Assembly (NCBI GenBank): GCA_008828725.1 | Contig: MEHQ01003727.1 | Location: forward strand, 86,993-150,992 | Source of the DNA: Saccharina japonica | Taxonomy: Eukaryota; Sar; Phaeophyceae; Laminariales; Laminariaceae | Reading direction: 5' to 3' | Length of the DNA stretch: 64,000 nucleotides | Shown: positions 32,396 to 43,440 of the stretch, one piece after another | Numbering within the stretch: the first letter of the stretch is position 1 | Layout of the letters: every line of letters begins with the position of its first letter | Program-made: the position numbers and the translations under genes | Notes under the pieces: generated by a model | Databases searched by the model: none | Seen by the model: the letters and a program-made list of their open reading frames with translations, nothing else | Told to the model about the DNA's origin: nothing

Positions 32396-34341
32396 CCCCT
32401 CCTACGGAAACGTCGGACTAGTTTTGCCTTTTCGAAGTCCTGCTGTGGTTGTTCGGAACACAATTTCGCTCGTAGCATCAGCTGTATACGCCCTGCAAAA
32501 GCAAAAAATGGCTACGACATACCAGTATATATTATGTTTGTCACATGTCACCCTCTTCCGCTGTTCGTCACGATAAGTATGATGCCAAACAAATACGTGT
32601 GACACTCGAGCAGATATTTCGATCTACATTCGCGGCGAACATAATTTGGGGCGATATGCTTTCCTGAACAGGCCTGCAATAACACATATATACATACATG
32701 TAACTATGGTGGTATTGTTTTGCTCGTGGTCCTAAAGTACGATGTCCTGGCGGTGGAGGGGGAAGCAGGTGGTAGGCGGTGCACAGGTAGGCTCCTTAGA
32801 GCACAAGAACAGTAGTAGCATATTTATCGTGCCACACTTCGTGCGGTATATAATACCTGGTATATATATATATACTTCGTATACACATATTACAAGCCCA
32901 ACATTGAGCCCACGAACAAGAAACACCCCAATACTACTTTTTGAAGAACGCAAAAAAGAAACTGGATCCAGAAAGTACGCCCAGCGGCGAGCGCCACACT
33001 AAATCCTATACAACAGGGCATGCTTCTCGGACGGTGTCACGTGCTCAGACTATGGGTATGACTATTAATAGGCGTTTCTTGTTTGCGGACCCATGCTGCC
33101 GGGTTGTAGCACACGCGTCTGCTACGTGTGTGTATGCCTCACAGCCACAACGCCGACATTCAGAGGCATCCATAGACGTTTAGAGACACCCAGAGACTTG
33201 CGGAGATAGCTTAAGATTGTACCGTACGGGCAACAAGGCGATGGCCAATCCCACGACAACCACGCAGAACACACCGAACACAACGATCATTGCATGCCTT
33301 AAGTTGGAACGTTCGTAAAAAAAATGCAAACTACGAGTGAGTATGCTGTGTTGGGTATTGGCCCAGTCGAGGGAAGCCCCACCAGCCGTGAAGCTGCCGC
33401 GTCCCATCAGTGTCATCGACGCTACCGTGTGGGAGATGGGTCACTCACTTCTGTACTGCAGTACACACGCGAACATCGACTAGACTGCATGTATATCGCG
33501 TCTTGTAATCAAGTATAAAAAAGTGATAACAATAAGAGTCCACACCTCCTGGGACGGAGTTCCGAGCAGATTTTGTTTCCAAAGCATGATGTGCCTTTTA
33601 GAAGGGCACACACAACGAAAAAGGCGGGTTTGAAAATAGGTATCTCGGTTGTGAGATATTTGCACAGAAACATCGCTCCGCGTTTGTTCGCTTTCCCACT
33701 GTCGACAAAACCAGGACCGAAATTCTTTGGAAGGGGTGTGTGTTTTCTTATCACTCGGGTAATACGGTATACCGTGCTGTATGAATATTCGTGGTCGACG
33801 GCAGTGTACCAACTACAGCAAGCAGAGCGTGCAGCACCTCTCGCTACAAGAGGTTTCGTCCCTTGTGCAGCTCCTCCCGCGGTTTGAAGACGAGACTGAA
33901 AAACAACAGAACGGTACGCGTATGTATGTACCCGGGAATACAAATTGAGGCTATTGCACAAACAAGATAGGCCACAGCAAAGCTTTCTACCCTCCATCCG
34001 TGCTGTAACCTCCATCCGTGCTGTAAGGTTCACCAAGCCGGTATATAGGTTTTGATCAGGCAGCCAATACGGTATGTAGATGTGTTGGTGTCTGCTGCTC
34101 CTTCCGTGGTGCTTATCTCCGTGTTTTGTGCGTGTGCGTTCTTCACACATGAAACGGTTCTTTCTACCCGTCGACACCCGGCGCACCCAGTGTCCGTGCG
34201 GATTCTTCATACTAGAGAGATACCTGGTACATACAAGATCTGTGGTCACAAGACCACGTCACAAATATTCTACATTGTTAGTCTATGCAGCTAGCAGCGT
34301 AGGCAATTCATGTCGAGACACACGGATCGGAGCAGTCAGAT
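32396..34341. other. duplicated DNA without a supported gene
   Basis: A 246-codon minus frame (33,509-34,249) is open here but is broken by frameshifts in copy 2 (60,282-60,735), so it is not called. TA-rich tracts lie at 32,860-32,875. Long stretches at 32,600-34,100 match 59,290-60,800. Confidence 0.4.
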
Positions 34342-34567
34342 GTGTGTGTGTGTTCTTCACATTGCACCTTCCTTTCTACCCGTCGACATCCAGCACACCC
34401 GGTGTCCGTGCCGATTCTTCATCCTAAGAAAGGTACCAGTTCTGTGGTCACAAAACTAAGACACATATATACTACAGTACGCTCAGTGCAGTAAGCAGAG
34501 CAGACAATGCAATCCCATATACGACAGGCAAGACCTACCCTGCTAGCAATCCAGCTGCATGTACTGC
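34342..34567. repeat. ~225-bp dispersed unit (TGTGTGTTCTTCACATT...)
   Basis: Contains CCTTTCTACCCGTCGACATC, CCAGTTCTGTGGTCACAAAA and ACCCTGCTAGCAATCCAG. A more diverged unit precedes it at about 34,130-34,325. Other copies are at 36,258-36,473 (outside the duplicated segment) and 61,213-61,436. Confidence 0.85.
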
Positions 34568-34774
34568 GTGTAACCCCCCACCCACCCAAAACATGGAATC
34601 AAAAGCTCACCGGTAGGTCCAGAGGGCATCCTTCCGCAATAATCTCGTACAGCAGCACGTAGTTCCTTTTATGCTTGTATCGTACTGTTGAAGTGCCCGA
34701 ATGGATGAAACGGAGGCCGGCCAGTATCCTTCGCGTATCTCTGAGATTTCCGAGCCCGATTGCGTCGCAGGCCA

Positions 34775-34775
<1 letters not shown>

Positions 34776-34805
<30 letters not shown>

Positions 34806-34806
34806 C
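34776..34806. repeat. TTC microsatellite
   Basis: About ten TTC units; interrupted by CTCC in copy 2 (61,653-61,702). Confidence 0.9.
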
Positions 34807-35092
34807 TGCTTCCTTGGTGCGTCGGCTTGCTAGTTGAACACGAGAACACCCCCCTCCTCCCGGCTTATTATCATGAACAGATGCTTCTACACAGTCAGTA
34901 AATGTTGTATCGTATCATACATATGTATAGCAGTAACAGCCGCAATACTATACTAAGTTGCGAATTACTGTATCGTGAGGCAACAGATAGATGTGTGTAC
35001 TGGACGGGTGTGGCGTGAGTTTATATTTCAACGCGTGCTTTTTGTTTCGCTCGAATATTTGTCACCATATAACACCGAAAGGGGCTCTGCCA

Positions 35093-35131
<39 letters not shown>
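35093..35131. repeat. CTG microsatellite, 13 units
   Basis: Uninterrupted (CTG)13; copy 2 has ten units at about 61,992-62,021. Confidence 0.9.
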
Positions 35132-35133
<2 letters not shown>

Positions 35134-35482
35134 CGTATTACATGATAGACCCTTGACATATATATTTCCCAGAAGATGTGGCTCTTGAATAATCAATACC
35201 AGGTACGAGGCACGCGTACACATCAATATGTTCGTTTGGTCTCGAAAAAACGCGATGATTTCATTTCTGGGCTCTCTTCGTTATCGCTGAAAAAAAACAT
35301 TTTTGCAAGGTATATATTCCTAGAAATTATTTGAGGTTGCGTACGCTCAGCAGTGTTACATGCTACCTGGGACTCCTACCTTACCTGACAGACTGCCCCC
35401 CGCTCGTCACGAATGATCTGCTCCCCTGGTACCAGGTTGGTCTCCTTGCTTCTCGCATTACGTTGCCTCCCCCCCTGTATAT

Positions 35483-35809
35483 TATATGGTCAGGTACGCG
35501 CTTTTGATTTTAGCATTGTTCCTCAAAAACTACTGTACTTTTAAAGCGCCCTGGACCCCACGTCTGCAATAAATTGGTGTCTCCAGACGGCTTTGATGCC
35601 ACCGTAAACACATCTTCCCGAAATTACCCAAGCAGCCCAGGTGTCATTTTTTTTCCGCACACCGATCGTTAGACCGTGCCGGAAAAAAACACATTTTGAT
35701 CTAATATCACTCACTCCAGACAAGGAGCGCGGGTTGCTTTCTCTAGGGAAATGCAATACGTACAATACGCGTATGGTGTTCCGGTACTACTATTGGTACT
35801 ACAGTAGTA
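35483..35809. other. unique DNA to the right of segmental copy 1
   Basis: No gene or repeat was recognised. Confidence 0.4.
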
Positions 35810-35998
35810 GTGGGGGTCCCCCAATAAGGCGGTCTGAGTATGATAAGGCGGTATCCCGATATAAGGCGGTCAAAATCGCTTGGCGCGACTGGGGAATCGC
35901 ACTCATGACCTGGAATGAATAAGGCGGCTTCCCTCTATAAGGCGGTTATATTGCTGTCTCTGGCACACCACCGCCTTACTGTTACTGGGGGAACCCTG
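35810..35998. mobile_element. TA-flanked pogo/mariner-like miniature element
   Basis: 189 bp flanked by TA (35,808-35,809 and 35,999-36,000). The left end is GTGGGGGTCCCCCAATAAGG; the right end in reverse complement is CAGGGTTCCCCCAGTAACAG then TAAGGCGG. The interior has five ATAAGGCGG motifs, three close together at the left and two at the right. CAGGGTTCCCC-type ends with a TA duplication are typical of the pogo/Tigger branch of Tc1/mariner; that assignment is inferred. Confidence 0.8.
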
Positions 35999-36129
35999 TA
36001 CTACTACGTACTGCTGTACTACTGTTTTTGCACCTGGTACACATGCTATTAATATTAATACGTATTCCAAATATACGATGCCACTGCAGGTTGTATCATA
36101 TCATATAACATGTATATAAGCGATGCACG

Positions 36130-36250
36130 GTTTACGAATACCATCGTACGCGATACGCGCCCTTTCCCCCCCCCTTTTTTTCCATCCCATTCATTAAAAC
36201 ATTGCATTTGCCCATCTTCTCGTTTCTCCCTCCCTTTACGTATTATTAAC
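36130..36250 (-). mobile_element. SINE-like 3' fragment, reversed
   Basis: The reverse complement contains GGAGGGAGAAACGAGAAGAT and AATGAATGGGATGGAAAAAA, matching the 3' part of the element at 39,402-39,755. Its left flank (CGGTTTACGAATACCAT) matches the flank of another fragment at 39,270-39,396. Confidence 0.5.
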
Positions 36251-36257
36251 AATGGTC

Positions 36258-36473
36258 ACCTGGTGTGTGTGTTCTTCACATTAAACCTTCCTTTCTACCC
36301 GTCGACATCCAGCACACCCAGTGTCCGTGCCGATTCATCATCCTAAGAAGGTACCAGTTCTGTGGTCACAAAACTACGACACAGAGATACTACGCTCAGT
36401 GCAGTAAGCAGAGCAGACAATGCAATGCCATATACGACAGGCAAGACCTACCCTGCTAGCAATCCAGGTGCAT
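36258..36473. repeat. ~225-bp dispersed unit, extra copy
   Basis: Same unit as 34,342-34,567 but outside the segmental duplication. It is interrupted at 36,474 by a LINE fragment. Confidence 0.85.
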
Positions 36474-37012
36474 GCAAGAGAAAAAAAGAGAAAAGAAAGA
36501 AAAAAGCGAAAAGGAAAAATAATAGAAAGTAAACATACTGAAGCAAATCAACAATCAAGCAACCAAACAAAAGCATGACAAAAAAATGAAAAAGAAAAAA
36601 AGAAAAAACAAAGAGAAAAAGTGTCGTGCTTCTCCCAGACGAGCTGCGACAACTAGTTAAAAGAAACCAAATGAAATGAAATGAAACGAAATTGAAATGA
36701 AATGAACCGAAAACAAACAGTGCCAACAAAGCAAGACTAAGAACGACAGGAAAGGACAGGCAGCCAGAGCACACCAAAAGTACATTCCAGCCAGCTGAGG
36801 CAGGTTTGTGCCGGTAGTACAGGCAGGTTCTACCAGCTAGTCGGTCTGGTACTGGTACCTACTCTGTTTGCCGTCTCTTTCCTGCTTTCGTCCGCCGCGG
36901 TTTCCCTACGAACCCCCCCACCCTCTGTCTCCATTCCCTTGGGCGCCACCCATACAACGGATACGTGGCACTTCCTACTCAGTCCCGTTTCGTCCTCGTG
37001 CCACACACGAGA
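36474..37012 (-). mobile_element. short 5'-truncated LINE fragment
   Basis: 36,850-37,012 aligns with the 3' coding end of the LINE at about 37,500-37,650 (TCTCTTTCCTGCTTTCGTCC, GGATACGTGGC, CTACTCAGTCCCG). The rest, 36,474-36,780, is an AAAG-rich tract on plus (pyrimidine-rich 3' UTR on minus). It lies head-to-tail with the larger LINE, both on minus. Confidence 0.65.
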
Positions 37013-37029
37013 GTCCAGGAAAGAGAAGA

Positions 37030-37478
37030 GGAAGTAACAAAAAGAAAAATGTATACGTACGTAGCTAAGCAGCCAAAGAAAGTCCTAGGAAAATACGGGG
37101 GGGCGGAGAGACAAAGGCAAAAGCGATCACGGCACAAAATAAAAAATAAAACAAAATAAATGGATGATGTGAGGGATTGTAGCATCGCTGTCGTGCCCGC
37201 TACAACAGGCGGTACACCAAGCAAAAAAATAAAAGAATAAAATAAATAAAAAAAAGATCCCCAGAAATAACCAAGGGAAACAACACCCAGTTCGCCATCC
37301 ACCCAGCCAGGTAGTACTTCTTCCTCATCACAGTGATAAGAACGAGAGTAACAATGAAACTAAAGAAGACGAAACGAAACGAAAAAAACAAAAACAAAAA
37401 CAAACAAACACAACACAACAGAGCCGCGTTCGAAGCAGCTACAGAGGTGCGCGGCACGGGTAGTCTAGGCGGGACTTA
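37030..37478 (-). mobile_element. 3' UTR/tail of the LINE
   Basis: A-rich on plus (AAAATAAAAGAATAAAATAA-like), i.e. T-rich downstream of the reverse transcriptase stop on minus. No gene is called although long T-rich minus frames (Phe-rich) are open here. Confidence 0.55.
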
Positions 37479-39268
37479 CTAGTCAGCCTGGTACCTTGCT
37501 ATCCTGTCGGCTGTCTCCCTCCTGCTTTCATCAACCGCGGTTTCTGTACGACTGTTGCCCCCTCCCTTCCCATTCCCTTGTGCACCCCCCGCGACGGATG
37601 CGTGGCGCTGTCTACTCAGTTCCGCCCCGACCTTGTGCCACCGGACCATGAACTGTTCAGCCGCTTCGAGGACCCCTCTGTACCACTTGCCCACTTTAGT
37701 TGCTGCAACGGTCCACGCTGCGGTCTCTACTCCAAACACCAACGGGACCTGTGCCGTGGACCCCTTGGTGGCTTGAAACACCTTGAGGTCTTCAGCAATG
37801 CATTTCTGCCAGGACTTTGGTTGTCCGCCCGGTCTGCGTCCCTCCCCACCCGTCATGGTCCCGAACATCACCCGACTGGGTAGTCGCCCCTTGGGTTGCC
37901 GTGCCACGGCTCCCGCAAAGAACAGCCGTCGTTTACGGATCGTCGTTTCGATGCTCTCGCATCGTGTCTGCTTGAGAGCCTTTGCGTCCGAGAGGGTCCT
38001 ATAGTCGCCACGCTGCCGGCGCTTGAAGCCAATGACACGCAGGAGGATTTGGTGGTGTACCGATCGGAGCCTGGCGAAGTGTTGTGCACTGAGGGTCCAC
38101 GTCACACATCCGTATAGCAGGGTCTCAATCACCTCGGCCTTCAACATGCGGACTTTCATACTGAGTCGAGCCGTCTTCATGTCGTACAACTCTGGTCCGA
38201 ACCGTTTGAAGCACGCCCACATGAGACGGATCCGTCGTTCGATTTCGAGTGAGGGGTCAGCGTCTTCGTGGATAATGCCGCCGAGGTACAAGAACTGGCT
38301 CGTTTGTCTAACCTCTGACCAGCTGCTTCGATAACGAGCGGCGGAGGAGGGGGTGTCTGGTCCCGTGTTCGTAAGATCATCGTTTCGGTTTTCTTTTCTG
38401 AAACCGTGAGGCCTGCTGCTTCGAAGACAGTCACGATGACTGTCATCATTTTAGCGAGACCCTCCGCAGACTTTGAGACAATTCCTGCATCATCGGCGTA
38501 CAGCATACCTCATACAGCCCTTCGCACGCATGCCAATGGTACCTCTTTTCCAACGACTACATCCTCCTTGAGGTGAACCAAATCCCTCATGATGTCTTCG
38601 TCTTCGCTGCAGCGTACGAGAACAACGTGTATCACAGCAGCGAAAAACACGTTGAACAGCAGTGGCGACAGCACGCAGCCTTGTCGTAGCCCCTGCGTGA
38701 CATTAAACCAACCAGAGTTCTCACCATCATCCGTGCGTACGCAAGCGCGCATGCCGTCGCGGAACTGGCGGATGATTGTAAGCATCTTGGTTGGTATGCC
38801 AACGCGCGTAAGAACCTGCCACAGCAGCTCTCGGTCGACAGAGTCGTATGCTTTCTGCAAATCGATGAAGCACATGTACAAAGGGATTTTCCTGTCTCGC
38901 CCGAGTTCTTGTAATCGTCGTACTACGAACAGCATGTCGACTGTTGATCGTGTAGGACGAAAACCGCACTGTTCCTCAGGGAGGATGCCTCGGTCCTCGC
39001 AGTAGTTGCTGAGACGGGATGCGACGATTTTCAGCAACACTTTTCCTGCATGGGCAACAAGCGAAATCCCTCTGTAGTTGTTGCAATCAGTTCGGTCCTT
39101 CTTTTTGTAAAGTACCTTGATGATCGCGTCTTTCCACTGCTGGGGGACTTCACCCGTTATCCAAACATTGACAAGAATGTGGTGGAAGCATTGGATGAAA
39201 TCGGGGTGATCGATTTTCAGTATTATATTTTGCAGTATGTTCGTTGTCCTGATGAGATTGCATATCAT
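37479..39268 (-). pseudogene. LINE (non-LTR) reverse transcriptase, 5'-truncated and broken
   Basis: Reading right to left: 39,268-38,510 encodes reverse transcriptase fingers and palm with [16 protein letters not shown], motif [14 protein letters not shown], and motif [15 protein letters not shown]. An in-frame TGA at 38,510-38,512 is followed directly by GMLYADDAGIVS, the YADD catalytic box, in the same frame (to 38,177). A frameshift near 38,315 moves the frame to 38,291-37,479, which has YLGGII, a thumb/connection region (LLYGCVTWTLSAQH, HHQILLRVIGFKRR) and a basic tail. The upstream endonuclease domain is absent. One nonsense codon, one frameshift and 5' truncation mean it is dead. The palm and YLGG motifs place it in the Jockey/CR1/L2-like LINE group broadly. 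Confidence 0.93.
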
Positions 39269-39269
39269 A

Positions 39270-39396
39270 CGTATATACGATGACCGCGGTTTACGGATAC
39301 CATACGCGTTACGCGCCTTCTTTTTTTAATTATTTTTTGCCATCTCACTCAATAAATCATTTTGTCTATCTTTTCTCTCTCCCTCTACTAACAGTC
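39270..39396 (-). mobile_element. SINE-like 3' fragment, reversed
   Basis: The reverse complement reads GTTAGTAGAGGGAGAGAGAA then GATTTATTGAGTGAGATGG and an A-rich end, matching the 3' region of the adjacent element at 39,402-39,755 in inverted orientation. Confidence 0.5.
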
Positions 39397-39401
39397 GCAA
39401 C

Positions 39402-39755
39402 ATCCGGTCGCCCCGGTGGGCTAGCAGGTAACCACGAAGCCTGTCAGCGTCAAGGTCGCGTGTTCGAGCTCCCCCGAGTGCATGCTCGAGGGACTTTTTC
39501 TCGCAAAATAACATCTTGACTACGTACGTAGCGGAAAGCGCGACAGCGTGAGTTAGCAAAATTCGATGAAAGTCGACGAGCGTTGGGAAGGCTGAACCCT
39601 CTGCGCGATAAAAATCAAGGCAAGAACCGTAGTGCGGGAGGAGGGAGAGGAGCCTACTTTGTGACCATGTTAGGATCTGAGTTACGACTAGGGAGGGAGA
39701 AAGACGGAATGGCGAAGATAATAAATGGGATGGGATAAAATAAAATAAAAACTCA
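39402..39755 (+). mobile_element. SINE-like element with tRNA-related head
   Basis: The head at about 39,404-39,475 starts GCCCCGGTGGGCTAGCAGG (box A-like) and has GTGTTCGAGCTCC (box B-like) at tRNA spacing. The body ends in GAGCCTACTTTGTGACC, GATCTGAGTTACGACTAG, GGAGGGAGAAAGACGGAATG and an (ATAAA)n tail. The core recurs at 12.62, 56.9 and (reversed) 62.44 kb. Box A/B with an A-rich tail is the standard SINE plan; the source tRNA is not identified. Confidence 0.6.
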
Positions 39756-39985
39756 GAGATCCAGAGTCAATAAGTAATTGAAACTCTCTTCTCCTCCCTC
39801 TCCACTCCCCACTACGGTACGAAGGTGCCTTGGATTATTATCGAGAGAAGATTTCAGCACTTTCTTCCCTCGTCGACTATATCGTCGAATTGCCCCTACC
39901 TGCTACCTGCGCTACAATAGGCACTGACGACATTTGGTGTCATTCATTGACAATAAAAAAATAAAAAAATATAAAATCTCCATAC
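39756..39985. other. no recognised gene
   Basis: CT-rich short stretch between two SINE-like units. Confidence 0.4.
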
Positions 39986-40053
39986 GGACACTCGAACCCC
40001 CGACCTTAACCTTAGCGGTATTCATGGGTAATTGTCGGACACCCGGGGCGACT
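39986..40053 (-). mobile_element. second tRNA-related SINE head
   Basis: The minus strand reads GTCGCCCCGGGTGTCCGAC, then GGTTAAGGTCGGGGGTTCGA (box B). It aligns with the head at 39,402. It is followed on minus by an ATTTTTTTATTTTTTTATTG tail. Confidence 0.55.
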
Positions 40054-40344
40054 GTTTGTGATGCTACATATAACATGATATATCATAGATAAAAAACTGC
40101 CCAAGGAAATTTTCAAGAAGTATAACTCAATGTTGAAGTGGCCTTAGATGTGTGTATTATGTATATATGATATATAACCCATAATATGTATTATGCCAGG
40201 TACGGTTCTTTCCCTACTAGCGGTACGGGCACGGCTCCGCCCTTGGTGCTAGCCCCGGGTTTCCCATGGCAGTATGTAAGTTCCTGGTATGGTAGTACTC
40301 GTAGTGTGCTGTGATGTACGACTCTGAACGGAAATGAAAACGGC

Positions 40345-40535
40345 CACCGGGCGGGGCGGTATCGACCCCAGGTATGTCTGTGTTCGTCCCCGGGTTGTTG
40401 GAGTTGCAAATTTATCTATGGGCTTCTGATCCGGGGATGGGACATTATCATCCCCGGGTGCGGTGGGACTTCGACGTTGTGCCAAGGGGCCACTCTCGCC
40501 GCGCGCTGGCACCATGAGCCCCAGAGAAAATCAGT
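40345..40535. repeat. single unit of the ~220-bp repeat
   Basis: Matches units of the 44,557-45,540 array: GGGCGGTATCGACCCCAGG, GTCCCCGGGTTGTTGGAGTT, GATCCGGGGATGGGAC, CCACTCTCGCCGCGCGCTGG. Same orientation as the array. Confidence 0.85.
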
Positions 40536-40554
40536 AATCTGTTGTTAATATTAT

Positions 40555-40910
40555 AGCATATGGACGTTGAGATCCATACGTATCTATTGTGATGCGTAGC
40601 CACTACGCACTGATACGACTATATGAGTATCTTAGTTTAGATATTCGGGTACATACAATATGCGGATAGATTACGAGCTTGTCTTACTCGTAGTACGCCC
40701 TATTGAATTTCCAAAGCATCAATATCAGGAACGATGCCCATAACGTTGCTAGAACGTTACTGGAGCGTTGTAGAGAGCATTCCAGGGAACAGTACGGGCT
40801 ACCGTATACCGTCTACTGTAGTGTGTAACTGCCCGTACCATGGGCATTGTACCGAGATGACCAGGTAGAGGCATACCCCAACTCGATCACTCTACTCCTT
40901 GTCAGTATTA
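40555..40910. repeat. left arm of a ~340-bp inverted repeat pair
   Basis: CATATGGACGTTGAGATCCA through GCCCGTACCATGGGCATTGT is the inverted counterpart of 46,110-46,450, with substitutions and small indels. The pair encloses 5.2 kb. Whether these are the ends of one element or two independent opposite copies is not settled. Confidence 0.85.
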
Positions 40911-41913
40911 CCCTTTGACAAATTATCTACATACGTTGACGCTCATTGGTTTAGGTTGCACCGAACTTTGATCAAGTTGCACCGTATATTTGTGTGACAT
41001 TTATGTTTAGATTTGTACGAGTACACGTCTTCTCGGTCGGATATCGACCTCAGTTCTTCGTCCGCCTACCCTGAGGTTGTGACGTGCCTCGTCTACCTTT
41101 CCTTGGTTGGAACGACTACCTCTACCTAGCGGCTCTACTGCATTGACACAGGACGAGTGACCGCAGGTACACCATCAAGTTAATTTATCGCGAGTGAAGT
41201 TTGGTGAAATACATCAAGCATTATTATTATGCTTGCCATCCGACAATGTGTAGTGTTGTTCCAAAAAAGCCTCAGGGAACAAAAGTGAAGAACTCTCCAG
41301 ATCAAAAGCGTAGCAGTATCATGCGACAAATCAAAACCGATGTGACGCAAATGGAAGGCTACCACATCCAACATCCTTCTATCTCATCCACCAAAAAATG
41401 ACCAACGCCCCCCCCCCGTCATATAAATATATGATATATTTATAGGTTGGGTTGGCGTCGGTTGGCAACGACGCTGTAAAACACGCCACTCGCTGCGTGG
41501 AGCTAGACAACCAGGGTGCCGTTTTTTTTTGTTATTTTTTTTTGGCGGTCACCAAAGCTGGCGGTCGAGTAGATCATTTGTGCGGGGTGGAGAACCTTTG
41601 TTCCGCACAAGGGGAATGGTCGTATCACGTAGTGTTAATATGGTAAGGCGTCCGCGAGGCAGTTACATAGTAAAACCCATTGCTGTCTCCGGAAGTAGCC
41701 ACACCAGAAATTAAATTAACTCATTGAAGCTGTCGTCCATATGCAAGTCCGCCTCAGAGGCGGTTCTTAGCAGGATGCAGCTCACCCTCCATGCGACTCG
41801 CCCAATACCTCACGGCGTTTCGCGCTTGGTGCAAGCAATGTCTGCCTGGTTGGTGAAAACCCAACGCGCTCCGTCCCGGCATTGTAGGGATGCGAGGGTC
41901 TATGGTCATATGA
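40911..41913. other. no recognised gene
   Basis: AT-rich palindromic stretch near 41,423-41,445 (ATATAAATATATGATATATT). Short open frames without motifs. Confidence 0.35.
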
Positions 41914-42549
41914 CTACGGCCGTGCACAACATGAGTACACCCCCCCCCCATGCACTCCCGAACTCAAGCATTTACCAAAAACCCGCTGTCCATAAATGGC
42001 TGGTTTATAACTGCTACGCGCATGTTTCGACGCGCAGAAGGCCGTGCGGTGTTCTTGGTCTACACTGCTATAGGTCGTACCTAGGAGAGAGTCTCTGCCG
42101 TCTTGCTCTCTTTGTAACTCTTCTACCTTCTCCAACCCTTCCCTCCAAATACGACAACAACAACAACTACTACTACTGCTACTACTACTACTTCCCGTGC
42201 CCCTGACCCTGCCACCTCCAACCGCAAGGGCCCAGTCCTCCTTCCCAAGTACTCCCGAAGAAGCATCTACCAAAAACCCGCTGTCCATGAAAATGGTTGG
42301 TGTATAGCTGCTGCGCGCATGTTTCAACGCGCAGAAGGTCGTGCGGTGTTGCTGGTCTACACTGTAGTCGGTAGTACCTAGGAGAGAGTCACTGCCTCCT
42401 CGCTCTCTCTGTAGCCTTACCTCCTCCTCGATTCCTTCCCCTCTCAACAGCGCTACTTCTCTATAAGCCACGACACCCCTCGTTTCTGCTTGGGTCGCGC
42501 TTACTGTTACCCATGCCGTGATAACATGAAGTAAGAGTATGATGTGCAT
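41914..42549 (-). CDS. candidate secreted protein with two internal repeats (211 residues)
   Basis: ATG at 42,547-42,549. The first ~21 residues (MHIILLLHVITAWVTVSATQ) look like a signal peptide. Two repeats follow, in frame, from a 297-bp (99-codon) DNA duplication. Each has LQRE(R/Q), DSLLGTT, SVDQ(Q/E)HRT, FC followed by KHARSSY, and a Gly-rich end (SSGV(L/H)G). A Ser then Cys run between them is an in-frame AGT/TGC-type microsatellite. The first repeat carries GKEDWALAVGGG. No family is recognised. The frame spans both repeats without a stop, but no second locus supports it. Confidence 0.35.
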   Translation of the reverse strand: MHIILLLHVITAWVTVSATQAETRGVVAYREVALLRGEGIEEEVRLQRERGGSDSLLGTTDYSVDQQHRTTFCALKHARSSYTPTIFMDSGFLVDASSGVLGKEDWALAVGGGRVRGTGSSSSSSSSSCCCCRIWREGLEKVEELQREQDGRDSLLGTTYSSVDQEHRTAFCASKHARSSYKPAIYGQRVFGKCLSSGVHGGGVYSCCARP

Positions 42550-43440
42550 GCTTCCTGCGAAATACTTGGTACTACTGTTGAAATATGCACTTGCTGGTGT
42601 TACGTACTGCTGTTGTGAACGAAAAAAACAACAACAATAATTAATAACAACAAAATCTCCGAAATATCCCGAACACAGACAGCAGTATACTATCAGTGGT
42701 CAAAAGAAAGTTCGTCGAAATATTTCGCGCACAGAAAATGTGAACGACGGTTGTCTGCCCCAGCACTCAGTACACCCTTTCCCTTGGCCGTTGTGACAAC
42801 ACTGGTAACAGAAAGAGCAGCCAGTGTTGCAGAGCCACGTCCGTCCTAAATTTCAAGGCAAGGGCCTATTAATATGATACCAGGTACCAGGTACCCGGTA
42901 CCTACTGCTGTACGTACACTACGTACTGTTTAAAACTGTTTTCGCCTTTTTTTGTTTGTTGGTTTTTTGTTCCGTGGTTTGACTTCCGCCTCGTGTACCG
43001 TGTTACATCAGTACGACGACAGCTACAGCCGCAGCAGTTGTCCGTCGGCACCGAAAGGGGGAATTGTGTGATCACAGCCAGCACAGCAGAGTACAGTGGT
43101 GTCTAGACAGCCACAACGAAGGAAGATGAGGCGCAATGCACAAGCAAAAAAAGCTCTACCTGTGGAGTGTGATACGCTGGGTGAACCAATCGACCTCTCG
43201 CTGAAACTACTGCGAAATAGAACGAGGGCTGAACCTACGCCCGCACCAACAAAGTGAAGAGACAATACCAACTTTCGTACCTCTTCCTGCGAACAAAAAC
43301 ATCTACTAGCAAGCTCCCACCCGTTCTCCCTCTCTCTTCTCCGTCCACCCACTTGGGCCAGCCAGTCCTCCTTCCCTCCTGCTTCGTTCCACACAGCAGA
43401 GACGCTCCCACTCGCTGAAGCCACCCCCTCGTCGCACACA
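42550..43440. other. no firm gene
   Basis: A 161-codon minus frame (43,023-43,508) with Cys-rich C-terminus is open and contains GKEDWLAQVGG, resembling GKEDWALAVGG of the neighbouring candidate. No clear start or motif was found, so it is left uncalled. Confidence 0.25.

Larger units (their letters stand above)
22138..35482. repeat. segmental duplication, copy 1 (~13.3 kb)
   Basis: Aligns collinearly and in the same orientation with 47,271-62,352. The left edge is at GCCATCGATCGTTGC and the right edge at CCCCCCTGTATAT, beyond which the sequences diverge completely. About 90-93% identity by eye, with many indels and several element insertions private to one copy. Confidence 0.9.

Noticed and set aside
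33509..34249. 246-codon minus-strand open frame
   Set aside because: The same DNA in segmental copy 2 (60,282-60,735) is split by frameshifts and the proteins do not stay aligned; no motif.
36448..37457. Long Phe/Leu-rich minus frames that look like membrane proteins
   Set aside because: They are translations of the T-rich LINE 3' tails.
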